Shown: positions 23,275 through 34,884, numbered from the stretch's first letter. The stretch: DNA of 64,000 nt from Sepioteuthis lessoniana (GCA_963585895.1 OY757911.1:89825293-89889292), one strand, 5' to 3'. Notes: generated from the letters alone by a model not told the origin. A program made the numbers and translations.

Positions 23275-23444
23275 ATCTGGGCACCATAACTGATGAATAT
23301 AGATACATCCTGGTAGAAATTCTCATTGAGATGGAAATGAACTATCAAGGCCAGTTCAACCTAAACATAATGGGTGACTACTGCTCGTTCCTGCAAAGGG
23401 ATACAGGTTCAATGCACAAGAACAATTATCTTAAATATTTCTGA
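23275..23444 (+). CDS. Exon-like frame with stop and poly(A) signal; function unknown
   Basis: A polypyrimidine tract (ttttttttcctcaaatag) precedes the segment. The frame then gives 'DEYRYILVEILIEMEMNYQ' and 'NIMGDYCSFLQRDTG' and ends with TGA at 23442-23444. An AATAAA follows at 23454. The composition is protein-like and unlike the flanks. The frame is open upstream into a SINE-B, but that part is surely not ancestral coding. It could be the terminal exon of an unseen gene, or a remnant of a transposon-derived or processed gene. No other exon was found nearby, and I do not recognise the family. Confidence 0.45.
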
Positions 23445-23739
23445 AGATATCAGAAATAAAGTGAGCCTTTTATATTTATTTGGTTATTTCTCCTTATCTA
23501 AATTTTTCTTGAACATAGATATACAATACTAATGTACTATCAATATAACACTTGGGGCATGAATATATTGTATACATCCATTAGTCTTGTTAGACAAATG
23601 ATCTGTACCTGGATCTCAGTGTGATGGAAAGTTGTATAGAAAGCAGGCAGTTGCTCATGCAGTACATCTCTCTTCCCCACAAGAAAAGGAAGATTATAAC
23701 TTGGCACCAGTTTCATTATAGAATGAGATCAAAAATGTC

Positions 23740-23864
23740 AGATTGCCTGAGAAACACCAGCACTTAGTCTGGAATTCAGAGTTATCCTTCTCCTAGATCG
23801 GTAGCCCACCAAGGATAAAGAGTCAAATCTGTTCTATTTTACCCATAGCTGCAGTTGGGTGAGG
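23740..23864 (-). mobile_element. SINE-B, part 1 (interrupted)
   Basis: The reverse of the SINE-B middle ('gaattcagagttatccttct', 'tattttacccatagctgcag'). It is interrupted at 23864 by a SINE-A and resumes at 24110. Confidence 0.7.
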
Positions 23865-24109
23865 TTTGGTTTAGTTTCTTTGTTTAAATGGCATATCAAC
23901 CTTTGTTGGTTATTTAATGCCAAAGCCATCCTTCTAGAAGAACAGTAGTGGTACTATTTAACCCTTAGCTGGGGGGGGGGATAAGGGGGTTCATACCTTT
24001 CCCAAGGATATTTGTCCGAAAGTGAACATAATAGCGCAACTGGAATTCGAACTTGCTTACGATTCTGCAGTCCATCGCTTTAACCATTACACCACGAGGA
24101 CACCCCCAG
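23865..24109 (-). mobile_element. SINE-A, best full-length copy
   Basis: Minus strand, about 245 bp. The head (reverse of 24050-24109) reads 'gtcctcgtggtgtaatggtt' for the A box and 'aagttcgaattcc' for the B box, close to tRNA consensus. The body has 'ccttgggaaaggtatgaac'. The 3' tail carries the TGGCAT...ATGCCA hairpin. Flanking 8 bp direct repeats 'gggtgagg' (23857-23864 and 24110-24117) mark insertion into a SINE-B. Confidence 0.92.
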
Positions 24110-24170
24110 GGGTGAGGTAGAAAAAATAGATTCACGTGTCTTTCCAAAAAGAATTTGTATGAAGTGAAGA
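24110..24170 (-). mobile_element. SINE-B, part 2
   Basis: Continuation of the split SINE-B: 'aaaatagattcacgtgtctt' corresponds to the region 'ggattcatacctttcccaag' of intact copies. Confidence 0.5.
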
Positions 24171-24394
24171 CAAACAGCTTTGACAGGAATTTGTACTCAG
24201 CTTACCAATTCTATTTTTCCACATCAAGAACCCTTCAGTCACATGCACCTGTGTTATTTATTAATAGACTAGTAATATATAATTGTGCATTTCTCAAAAA
24301 CCTGATGTGCTAGGATAATTCTAAAAGCAGATTTGGAATCAGCATACTCAATTTAGTCTAGTACATCATTTGTCTAGGTAATAGAAAGTTTTTA

Positions 24395-24620
24395 GGTTAG
24401 CTTATTTGGTTTAATGGTATATCAGCCCTTGATGGTTAGTAATTTACTAAGCTTTTTGATAACCCTTAATAGTTATTTAATGCCAAATCCTATTTATACA
24501 TACATTTTCTAAGTGAATAGATTGTTGGTAACTTCAGCTTTAAATTAGTTAAAGATCAATTGTTTGCACACAGTTAAATGGTTTCAAGTATTGCTATTCA
24601 ACTAAGATTTTATTTTTACA
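24395..24620 (+). mobile_element. R1 repeat, partial
   Basis: Contains 'ggtatatcagcccttgatgg', a duplicated tail ('agttatttaatgccaaatcc') and one internal unit 'cacacagttaaatggtttca'. The 5' half is absent. Confidence 0.7.
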
Positions 24621-25327
24621 TCAAGTATCAATTAATTCAATATTTTGAAAGCAGTGATTATCATGGAATCATTTGATAGTGTTGAAATATATAATTTCTG
24701 TTTTTATTATATAAGTTTAAATTTTATTATCAAAAAAAAAAATTTTTTTAAATAAAGCTAACAGCAATATATGCTGTAGTTTTATTTTTTCTCTTCATAT
24801 GTGAATAATAAACCAATCAAATAAACAGTAAAAAATTTTTTTGAATAAGGTTGAATGATTAGCTCATTTGGTAAAAATATTGCTACTTCAACCAAATGTA
24901 TTGGTCATTACAAAATATAAGGCAGTTTTTAGCATTTACTGAAGGAAATAATTTATTTGTAATATTCATATATTGTTTTAAAGAGATTATAGCTGCTTAA
25001 ACTGTTAGTTTTCTATTGGACTATTCTTAAAGCCTATGAATGGGCATCTAGGTCTTCAATAAGTTTTCTTTATCTCTTGTTTGCATTTATTCTTATTATA
25101 CCTTATATACTCTTATAATAAACTTTAAAACCAATTTTTCACTTCAAAAACAAAGGGTTGTTCATTACATGAGATAGGTTTTAAGCTTAACTTGATTCTA
25201 GGCTTAACTTGGAAGATAAAAACATTGGTGGCTAAAAATTAGGGGTTGTTCATTACTTGAGTATATATGATAGTTTTTGTACTTGTCTTTTTTAATTGGA
25301 ATCATTTTTGAGATGAGGCCTTTAATC

Positions 25328-25488
25328 TGAGAATTAATTTTTATTTATTGCGGACTTCCCCACCCCCAACACCTGAAGAAGGCCAGAGGTGAAATTTGGC
25401 CGAAACGTAGTGAGAAGAAAAGAAGAAACAACACAAAAACTACCAAGATGAGGGGGAAAAGTATGCAATAAATAAAAATTAATTCTCA
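25328..25488. repeat. Hairpin element with perfect 24 bp inverted ends
   Basis: Ends 25328-25351 and 25465-25488 are perfect reverse complements (start tgagaattaat, end attaattctca), with a 113 bp interior. The interior has 'acctgaagaaggccagaggt' followed by 'tttggccgaaacgta', so GGCCA and TGGCC can also pair. The 'ctgaagaaggcc' motif recurs in two other fold-back elements here. Confidence 0.9.
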
Positions 25489-25979
25489 TGATAGTTTTTG
25501 TTTTGCAACAGGGTTTTTTGTTGTGGTACTAAACCATTCATTGGGCATTCTTTATGTGTAGAACCATCATGGAAATTGTAATAAAGTATCATATAGCTGA
25601 TTTTTAATTTAGAGCTTAATCAGAATATTTGTAGATTTTCCAGAGTTTTGTGGTTGAGGGTTCTTCTTGATTTAATCTTATGACAGCCCATTGACGTTTA
25701 GATAACATGTTTGCCTTTATATTATCTTTGTCATTGGTAGCTGAGGGATTTTTTTTCTTTTTCTTTTGAATTGCAGCATTGAAGGAAGATCAAAAAGTTT
25801 TGGTAGGAGTTCTTCCAGTACAAGATTTAAAAAAAAAAAAAAATAGATAAATAGATCTGCACAGAAAATAGAAATCAGTCTTATTTTTTTCCTCTGAAGA
25901 ATTCAAGAAAAATTTAATTCCTTATGAAGATTTTCACATTAAGTTTTCCTTTTTGCAAATATGACAAATATAATCTATA

Positions 25980-26341
25980 CACTGACAGAAAATAAAATTC
26001 TAACACCTTGAATATATTTTCAATTAGCCTAAGTTTAAATGTACATCTATATTTTATCTGAATTACATTAAGTGATCACATATACAGATTAGTATGTGCA
26101 CAGGTTCCATAAGAGGTGCATCAACAGCACTCAGATCTCATATTACTACACTGTATATGTATATTGTCCTTGAGCATTAACACAAGCCTGTACTCTCACA
26201 TGCATGCAATAATACCATCCTGCAATACACAAGATGGCTAAAGACAAATAATTTTATCAGAATATCTACTACATGCACGTACAGTACTCAGGCCAGAATC
26301 AATATTATCCTTCAAGGTGTTGTAATTTCCTTTTCTGTCAG
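25980..26341. mobile_element. MITE with ~32 bp terminal inverted repeats
   Basis: The left end starts 'actgacagaaaataaaatt', and the right end, reversed, starts 'actgacagaaaaggaaatt'. Both then reach 'aacaccttgaa', giving about 28 of 32 matches. TA dinucleotides lie at both edges (25978-25979 and 26342-26343). It is 362 bp with no reading frame, so non-autonomous. The TA target suggests a Tc1/mariner-type transposase. Confidence 0.85.
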
Positions 26342-26854
26342 TAATTGATAGAATGATGTCACCTATAACAAAAACCTTTTACTTATTAAAATAAATAATT
26401 AATAAAATAAAGTAAATGAATATCTTTTTAGTTTATTTTACTATTATTTCTGTTGACCAAATTCAGTTTATGAAAATTGAGTTTAAAAACAATTTTGGTA
26501 AGAAAAGAAAAAGAAGAAAAAAAACATGCACTAAACCTTTTCATTTAGAAAAATATCAGCTTATGGACAAGATTTTCTCAGAGTTTCTTAGAAAAAAAAA
26601 GATTTTTTAACAATTCATTTTGATTTACAAAGTTAAGAATAAAAAAAAAATAAAAAATTCTCTCAAAAGAACTACAGAAATAAAGAAAAAAAAAATTGCA
26701 GTGTTTTCTTATTGTAATTATACATTTTATATGATTGTTATATTAATAAAGAAACAACTACAGATATGTCTTGTGTGATTATTCCAATTTCAGTCAATAT
26801 TCAATGACCAAGTCTCGTAAAAATAGATAATGTGGTTCAGGATTATGTTTGGCT

Positions 26855-27330
26855 GGTTGGTTGTTTTGTTTTACGGCATATCAACCCTTTTTGGGTCATT
26901 TAATGCCAAATTAAATTTCAAATAATTCAGTTTAGTATAAGTATAGCTTTGGTTTACAAACAGTTAAATGTCAAAAGAGTTGTATTTCAAACAATTCAGT
27001 TTAGCATAAGTTTTTGTTTTATTAAAAAACAGTTCCATTTCAAAGTTTAGCATAAGTATGCAGTTTCAATGTCAAAAACAGCCCTATTTCAAATAATTCA
27101 TTTTACCATAAGTATACAGTTTAGTCTATTTGACTCATACATAATACATTATCAGGTGCTACCACTCCAAGCTAGAGTGGACCTGGGAGCAATGGCAATG
27201 AAGGAGTACTTCCTATTCCCCAAAGTTCTAGCATCAGACTGTTTAGTGTTATATCCAGGACACTCATTGAAGAGAAGCAGTCAGTGTATTTTACAGGTCC
27301 AGCCAACTGGGCAATTATGTCTGGCTTTGA
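26855..27330 (+). mobile_element. R1 repeat copy
   Basis: The tail is 'ggcatatcaaccctttttgg' plus 'catttaatgccaaatt'. It is followed by short internal units ('aaataattcagtttag...'), the middle 'gagtggacctgggagcaatg' and the 5' end near 27320. An open frame at 27069-27377 is accidental. Confidence 0.8.
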
Positions 27331-27702
27331 AGAAGCTATTCAAAACCTGCATTACTGAAATATTATCCTTACTTTAGTAATTATTATGCTTACTCAATAA
27401 CTTGTGCAAATTTAATATAACTGATTCAAGGTTAAGCTTGAACTGGTCTACAATTGAAATGTCAGCACTTAATGGTTTATTAACTAATAATCTGAAAAAT
27501 TACTTTGTAGCTTACTTGGAGGATCTCAGCAGCAAATTGTCTAACAATGTCTGTAGCAAATGAATTTTAAAGGCTCAATAGTACAGCTACCTTGGTGTGG
27601 TGGCATGGGGAGGAAGCAGAATGCTGGTGAATGGATGGCATCACTAGAAAATAGGTGTCACTGTGGAACAACTTCTTTATCTGCTAAGGCTGTTATACTC
27701 CA

Positions 27703-27997
27703 GTGGAGGTGTGCTTAGCATAACGGTTATATGCATAAGAAATGAAATTGGTGACTAGAGTTTAAATCCTGGACAAGGCTGTTTACATTTTGCTTTGTGC
27801 TAGTGCCCTAGGTAAAGACATGTATTTGTTTCCTCTGTTACAGTTATGGATAAATAGTAGGCAGACTAAGTTCTTTAGTCTTTTTGAGGCAACCAGTCTA
27901 CAAGAAAGGAAATTCTAAATTCAAACCTGCATTACTCTGCTTAAAAATTGACCTTGAGTCACATCCTGTCTCTAGTGGAGGGGTTGAGTAAATACAC
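27703..27997 (+). mobile_element. SINE-B copy
   Basis: The head is 'ggaggtgtgcttagcataac' and the B box 'gagtttaaatcctgg'. The end reads 'gtggaggggttgagtaaata'. It is nearly full length. Confidence 0.85.
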
Positions 27998-28191
27998 ACT
28001 TCAGTGTTCCACCCACTCAGCATCAAATTTGAAAGCCCAAGAGAGACTGTAAAGTGGAAGCATGATCCGAGGTGTGTTCAAAGTGAGGTTTCTGGCTGTT
28101 TGTATCGCTCATAAATGTGCCCACAGAAGTTGAACACTCAGCATTGTATCAAAATCAACAAACAATTGAAGATCTGGTTCAAGAAGAACTT

Positions 28192-28418
28192 TTGGTTTGT
28201 TTAATGTCATATCAACCTTTGTGGGTTATTCAATGCCAAAGCCATCCATATAGAAAGACAGAAGTGGTATTATTTAACCCATAACAGGAGAAATAAGGAG
28301 GCTAATACCTTTCTCAAGGGTATTAGTCTAAAGGTAAATGTAATAGTGCAACTGAGATTTAAAATCACTTATGATGTCACAGCCCAACACACAAGCCATA
28401 GAGACTACCCCCCCCCAA
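28192..28418 (-). mobile_element. SINE-A copy
   Basis: The tail is 'tcatatcaacctttgtgggt' with 'attcaatgccaaagcc'. The body contains 'ttctcaagggtattagtc', and the decayed tRNA head ends in a C run at 28411-28418. Confidence 0.85.
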
Positions 28419-28480
28419 GAAGGCATTTATTTGGAAGATTGAGATTCTTATTTGTCTACATTTCTGAGATGAAGCCTGAT

Positions 28481-28890
28481 AATTGTTATCACTTAGAATA
28501 TTTAGACTATTGACCTCATCTTTGTTATAATCACAACATTTCAGCCTTCTTCAGGTGTTTCATATCAAACTCAGGAGCCCACACAGAATCTCTAACTGAA
28601 CACTTTATTTGATCCACAGAAGTAGACTGTTCCAATTCTGTTAACCATGACCTGGTACAAATGATAAGTTAAAGTAAGTATTCAATCCCAACAAAAGATA
28701 AGAATAACAAGGAATACTTACTATAACTTACCACTTGGATCAAATAAAGGGTTCAGTTCAAGATTCTGTGTGAACTCCCAAGTTTGACATGAAACACCTG
28801 AAGAAAGCTGAAGGACATATCTGCCGAAATGTTGTGAACATAACAATAAAAATGAGGTTAATAGTTTGAATATTCTAAGTGATAACAACT
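28481..28890. repeat. Long imperfect palindrome, ~410 bp
   Basis: Reading inward from both ends gives the same sequence: 'gttatcacttagaatattt' at the left and its reverse complement at the right (28865-28886). It continues through a 'ccttcttcaggtgttt' motif, 'cacacagaatc' and 'tttatttgatcca' in both arms. The centre is near 28674-28720, where 'gtaagtattc' faces 'ggaatacttac'. The left arm has an extra 40 bp or so. No reading frame is present. Confidence 0.9.
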
Positions 28891-28899
28891 AAGGTTCTA

Positions 28900-30810
28900 T
28901 TATGAAGATAATTTTTTTTTGTTTTTTTTTCCTTGCTAGATGACTGAACCTTATTACAATCATTAAAATGTTCATTTTAACAAGCTTAGGACTTTTTAGA
29001 TGGTGCTATTCATCTTCCTTGTGTATTGAAAACTGAATGTGGGAATAACAGCCAGATATTTCTGTTAATAGTAGCATCTCAGGAGAAATAAAACTTTTTC
29101 TTTAACAGAAAACAAATGATTTACTCAATGTTACTTTTTGCTAAGACTCTGGACTGAAGCAGGGATGAGCAAGTAGAATAATTTTTAATACAATTCAAAA
29201 TAGCACAAATACTTGGGTATAGATTAACTTACATCTACAGTCATTACCTAGTTCCAATCTCAAAAAAAAAAAAAAAAAAAAAAAATGTAAACATGGTTAT
29301 TTTAAAATAGATTATAAAAATGTTTTCTCACTGATATCTACACAAATTCATTTAAATATTCAGACTGAAATGATTTGTTTGGGACAATAATTATGAAGAA
29401 ATATGCAAATTAAAGAAAAAAAAAATTCACAGGAAAAAATGTTTTTATTTATGATTAAAATAGATTTATTTACAAACAAAAAAAAAACTCATTCTGAAAT
29501 AATACAAGAACTAGTTATAATTTAAATTAAAACAAGAAATAAATATTCCCAGTGAAAAGAAGTAAAATGACAAATCACATGGGGGGGTGGAGTAGAAGCA
29601 GTACATCTGATTTTGTCTTTGGGGAAAAAAAAAAAAAAAAAAAAAAAAGAAACTAAGCTGAAATTCAATTTCTTGGTTGAACATAGCTGTTTTTTTTTCT
29701 AAATACAAATATTACTAGGATCTATAAATGTTCTGACATTAGAAAGATAAATAAATATTTAATTACTAAGGATTTATTCCTTCTAATACTAACTTGTAAT
29801 CAATAAAAATTGTTTTTAATTGAAAACCAAAAACTTTTCCACTTTGACTGACACAATATGGAATCTCAGGAAAAAAAATAAAATGGGACCCCCCCCCCAA
29901 AAAAAATGGGAGGAGGGTAATTAAATGAAAATTATATAAATTTTAAAATGACAAAATAAATAGCATATAAAGAACAAAAAAAGTGAACACAGCCTTAATA
30001 GAAAATGTTTTTGTCTTTTGGGAATCAGTGGAGAGAGAAAAAATGTACTTACATAAACTTTAGTAATATGGTATTGAGCTTTATGTGAAAAAAAAATTGT
30101 GAAGTTCAAATCCATAGTACCTAGTTAAGAACTGGAAAAGACTTCTTTCATGGAAAGGAGGAAACCAATTTTAAATCAAACAGAAAGCAAAAGATAAACC
30201 AAATCGGTGATCATGGAAATGCACAGCTAAATAAAAATCAGAAAGAATTTATAATTGTCTGTAAATACCAACAGGTTTCATAAGATTTATAACAATATAG
30301 AAAAGTTTCTACTCTTAAAAAAAAAATAAAAAAAAACCAAAAAATAAAAAAAATGAACTGCACAATAAAAAACAAAACACAAAATCAAATTAAAATGAAT
30401 CAATGGAGGACGTCATATTTTAGCTAATATTTCATTCTAATGAAGACCGCAATAATTTAACAGGGTTTTAAAAAAAAAAATTGATATCATTTGAGATGTA
30501 CAAGTTGTTTCAGAAAAATTGATTGCCTCATTCTGTAATCTGATAGCTTGATCAATTCTCATTCAAATGTTCTCAAATTTCAACAACATGTGGAGAAACA
30601 ATTCAAAATTCTGCTTAATACTTAAACGTCTCTTCTTTTCCTTTAAGTGGCATTTCTATGCTTGAAGAGAAAAAAAAAATTGAATTTTGAGTTGTTTCTA
30701 CACATGCTGTTAAAATTTGAGATTATTTAAATAAGAATTACCGGATTACAAAATGATATCAATTTTTCTGAAATGCCCGGTATTTTAAATTGATTAAATA
30801 AAATTAGTAG
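28900..30810. other. Intergenic, no recognised gene
   Basis: AT-rich, with poly(A) runs at 29264-29285 and 29623-29648 and a C run at 29890-29899. I see no retroposon or exon that can be supported. Confidence 0.6.
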
Positions 30811-30814
30811 AAAC

Positions 30815-31828
30815 TAATGTTTGGCTTTTGAATTCTAAATCGATCAACAACTTCAGATTCTGACAACTTGTCAAATCATCAAAGGAGTATGTACAAAAAA
30901 TCTCAAGGCAACACTTGTTTGTAGATTCCTCCAAGGCATTTGATTCCATACACAGAGAAAAGATGCAGCAAATACTACTAGCTTATGATCTCCCCCAAAG
31001 AAACAGTTACCATTATAATGATACTTTACAAAAATATGAAAGCAGTAGTGCATTCACCTAATGGTGACACTGACTTCTTTGACATTGTTGTTGCTGGAGT
31101 TTTACAAGAAACATTAGCGCCATGTATTTAAAATCTGCCTCGACTCTGCATTTTAATTGACAGATCCGATAAAAGAAAATTGTTTTAGACTAAAAAAGGC
31201 AAGAAGCAGACAATATCTTGCAGAAACTATGACAAATGTAGATCTAGTGCTTCTCACAAGTACACTTGACTAAGCCAAATCCCTACTGCAAAGCCTGGAG
31301 CAAGCAGCAGGAAGTAGTGGCCTCTACATGAGCACAAAATCATAGTTGAGGTGTTTTAAAAAAGGAGCCATTTCCACTTTGAGTGAATGGCAAGCCTCTG
31401 AAATTAGTTTACCAGTTCCCATACCTCAGTAGCAATCTCTCATCTACTGAAAGTGAGGTCAACATACACCTAGCAAAGGTGTGGACTACTATTGATAGGT
31501 TGTCAATCATATGGAAATCTGATCTGATAAAATCAAACAGGATTTCTTTTAAGCTGTGGCTGTATCAATATGGATGCTAACAAAACACATGGAGAAAACA
31601 GTAGATGAGAACTGCACAAGAATGCTACAGGCTGTTTTGAACAAATCCTGGAAGCAACACCCCACAAAACAGCAGATATATGGCCACTTACCTCCCATCT
31701 CACAAACCATCCAAGTAAGATGAACAAGACATTTTGAGCATTGCTAAAGAAGTAAGGCTGAACTCATAAACGAAGTTCTTTTATGGACTCCTACATATGG
31801 ATCTGCCGATGTTGGCAGTAAATGAAAA
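30815..31828 (+). mobile_element. LINE fragment 2: reverse transcriptase region
   Basis: Same family as the 11262 fragment but beginning further upstream. The block 'SSKAFDSIHREKMQQILLAY' matches the RT A-motif region (D of KAFDS). Later blocks lie at 31040-31110 (FFDIV...VLQ), 31280-31320 and 31580-31700. The YxDD active site is deleted near 31230. Several frameshifts and stops make it non-functional. Confidence 0.85.
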
Positions 31829-32514
31829 CTTACAGGATTGTGTATACATGTGTGAGTGTGTGTGTAATTGCAAATTAATAGAGGCTAATATTAAAATGTC
31901 AGACTAATAAGACTGTATCCTAATTTGATGATATACTAAGCTGCTAGAATAGGAGTTCTGGAAAGAGTGTTGTGAAGTATATGCTTATGTGGTTGCCACT
32001 TTTTAAACAATGAAAACTTAATCAAAAAATAAAATATTTTAAAATTCAAATGCCGAGACTAAATTTTAGAAAGGAAGACAGAACAAATCTTTTTTAAATG
32101 TGATCTTAAAGAGTTGTGTTTGTCTGAAAAGAGAATTAGGTCATTGCAGGTTTATCTATGTAATCATATAATGAATCATGTATGTATTTAGTGTGTAAGA
32201 ATAATGACAAGAAATTACATGCTTATTGCAAGGGAAATTAACAGGTTATCCTTCACTCATTTCAATATCTGAGAATCCAAATTGCAGTGTTTCAAGGGAG
32301 AACCTTCATTTGCAAAAGATGAAACCCTTAAAGATTCTAATTTATTGGTCAAGTGGTCTAAAATATAGAATAAACTAGACAATCCATGAATCCACAAGGT
32401 TCTTGTAACAATGGTCAATGATGCTTCTATATAGGAAGAAATGAAGGATTCTAATTAGTATTTCATAATCACCTACTTTATATCAATGATTTGAATCATT
32501 AAATGATTGTGTAG

Positions 32515-32605
32515 GTTTGGGTAGGTTATTTGCTTTAATGGCATATCAACACTAAACGGTTATTTAAAGTCAAATCCTATATCTACATATATTATGATTA
32601 GAGTT
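32515..32605 (+). mobile_element. R1 tail fragment
   Basis: 'aatggcatatcaacactaaa' plus 'ggttatttaaagtcaaatcc', followed at once by LINE fragment 3. Confidence 0.6.
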
Positions 32606-32619
32606 CGCTTTTAGGTTAG

Positions 32620-33336
32620 CACTTTTGGGAAATACACCTGCCCAGGCCAAATCCCTGTTGCACAGTCTGGAATGGGCAGCAGGTGGCATTGGTCTCCATG
32701 TGAATGCAGATAAAACAGAGTACATGTGTTTTAATCAAACTCAAAGAGAAGACATCTTCACACTAAAAGGTGGTTCCTTAAAACAAGTGGAAAAATTTAC
32801 CTACCTCGGAAGCAGCGTCTCATCTATGGAAAATGACAACAACACGTGACTAGCAAAAGCATGGACTGCTATCGATAGGCTATTGGTCATATGGAAGTCA
32901 GATCTATCCAATAAAATAAAACAATTTTTTTCAAGCAGCAGTTGTGTCCATACTACAATATGGACACTGACTAAATGTATAGAGAAAATGCTCAACAGCG
33001 ATTGCAAAAAAATGCTACGAGCTCTATTGAACAAATGCTGGAAGCAACATCCCACAAAACAGCAGTTGTACAGCCACCTACCTCCCATCTCTAAAACCAC
33101 CCAAATCAGATGAACAAGACATACAGGACACTGATAAAAGGGTAAGGACAAACTCATAAGTGATGTTCTCCTGTGGATTCTATCACACAGATGTTGGACG
33201 ACCAGCCAGAACTTATCTATAACAGCTCTGTATGGACAAAGGACATAATCTAGAGGACCTGTCAAATGACATGGATAATATAGATGAGAGAGAGTCAGGG
33301 AGATCTGTGCTAGCAGTACAACATGATCATGATGAT
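32620..33336 (+). mobile_element. LINE fragment 3: 3' half of the RT open frame to the 3' end
   Basis: Begins just after the YxDD site. Blocks are 'NTPAQAKSLLHSLEWAAGG', 'LHVNADKTEYMCFNQ', 'KFTYLGSSVSS', 'IWKSDLSNKIKQF', and 'KQHPTKQQLYSHLPPISK'. An in-frame TGA lies near 32846-32848, and frameshifts follow. It ends with 'gatcatgatgat', the (ATG)n-type LINE end also seen at 52395-52406. It is 5'-truncated. Confidence 0.9.
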
Positions 33337-33790
33337 TTTGTTTAATGGTATATCAACCTTTGATGGTTATTTAATGCCAAATCCTGTTTATACATATGAT
33401 TTTTAAGTGAATCGTTTGTAGATAACATTTTTAAACAAGCCAAAGCTCCTCTCACACAAATAGTTCTATTTGTATATAGTTTCATGGTTTCAAGCATTGC
33501 TAACTAATACTTAGAGTTCAATTTATAAGTAATCATTTGTTCGCACACAGTTAAATGATTTCAAGTATAGTAAATGACTAAATAGTTCTATTTGATCCAT
33601 AGATAGGACCTGAACAATGGATCTGAGAGTAATGGCAAGGTGTACTCTACATTCCCCAAAGCTCTAGAACTTGACCCTCACTATCAAATGGTTTAGAGCC
33701 ATAACCAGATTTGGGGGAGTAACCCTTTGTAGAGATGCAGTTGGCATATTCTACAGCCCAGGCCAACTGGGCTAGCTTGTGTAGATACAA
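33337..33790 (+). mobile_element. R1 repeat copy, near complete
   Basis: Directly follows the LINE end. The tail is 'tatatcaacctttgatggtt' plus 'atttaatgccaaatcc', followed by internal units, the middle 'ctagaacttgaccctcac' and the 5' end 'gcagttggcatattctacag' through 'ccaactgggc'. It is a good reference copy for the 5' boundary of the family. Confidence 0.88.
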
Positions 33791-33899
33791 ATCTTATAAT
33801 TATAAAGATAGGGGACAAAAAATAAAAGTTTTGCTATTAGAGTAGCTTTTTTTAGAAGAAAGTCTGGAGAAATGAAGCGATTACAGCAAGGGCAGAGAA

Positions 33900-34620
33900 A
33901 ATAAATGACACCTAGGAGAAGACTACACGACACACTCTGGTTAGTCCACAAAATCAACCTTACTATAAAAGATTGCTATCTTACCTGTAATTGTTACCAC
34001 CCATCTCTAGGGTAGCAAAATTTCTTTGATACCAACAAAAAGAAACTCAACTAATTCCATTTTAATTGTCTTGGAGAAAATCTGGCATTTCATGGAAAGA
34101 CAAGATGCTTAACACAAATGTACTTGAGTGATATGGAATAGAAGGTATCAAAATGCTTATCAGAAGCCAACTTTACAAGATGGGACATATCTTTTGAATG
34201 AAGACCAGTTAAATATCAAAACCTGCTTTAAAAAGGGAGCTAACCAATGGCCAAGTTTCTGAAAAAAGTCAATAAAAGTACACATCTTGAAATCCATTCT
34301 CAGCAACATCTAGGAAAGGCTAGAATTAATTTGTTCAGGGTGGTGAAAGATCTGCGACATTAGTGGAAGGTGCTTTGAATGCCACTACATAAACTAGTTT
34401 GAAGGGCACTAAAAAGCCTGTTAGACATTTACTCAAGATCAACCTCAGTCAGGTGACAGCTTCATCTACTGAGATCACCAATATTGATACCTCTTACGGA
34501 TAGGATTGGTCAATCATTAACACAATCACCATCATTAAATATGAAGAGAGAATGGCGACCTGTTAGATCCAATGGATCAATACATTAACACCACAGTGAG
34601 AAAATAACTTTTCAAACATA
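33900..34620. other. Unresolved segment, possibly an old element
   Basis: More balanced base composition than its flanks, and protein-like pieces in several broken frames on the plus strand around 34130-34360. I could not match it to a family or show splice sites. Confidence 0.25.
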
Positions 34621-34884
34621 TTTGTTAACAATAATTGATTAAACATATACAAATGAAAATATATTTTGCCATTTGAAACAATATATTTACTTTGTCAGTA
34701 AAGTATAACAAAAATCAAATTGAAACCATTTACACAATGGTTGGTAACTGCAGTCAAAGTGGATTGATCTTTTGTTACAAATAATTAGTATCTGTTTAGA
34801 AAGCAGAAAGAGACATTATCAGAATTATATAAAAGATAAAATTTAGAATCTAATACTTTTGGGGCCAATATTTCAAATATACTT

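Noticed and set aside
27069..27377. 102-codon plus-strand frame
   Set aside because: It lies inside an R1 repeat and is not conserved in the other R1 copies.
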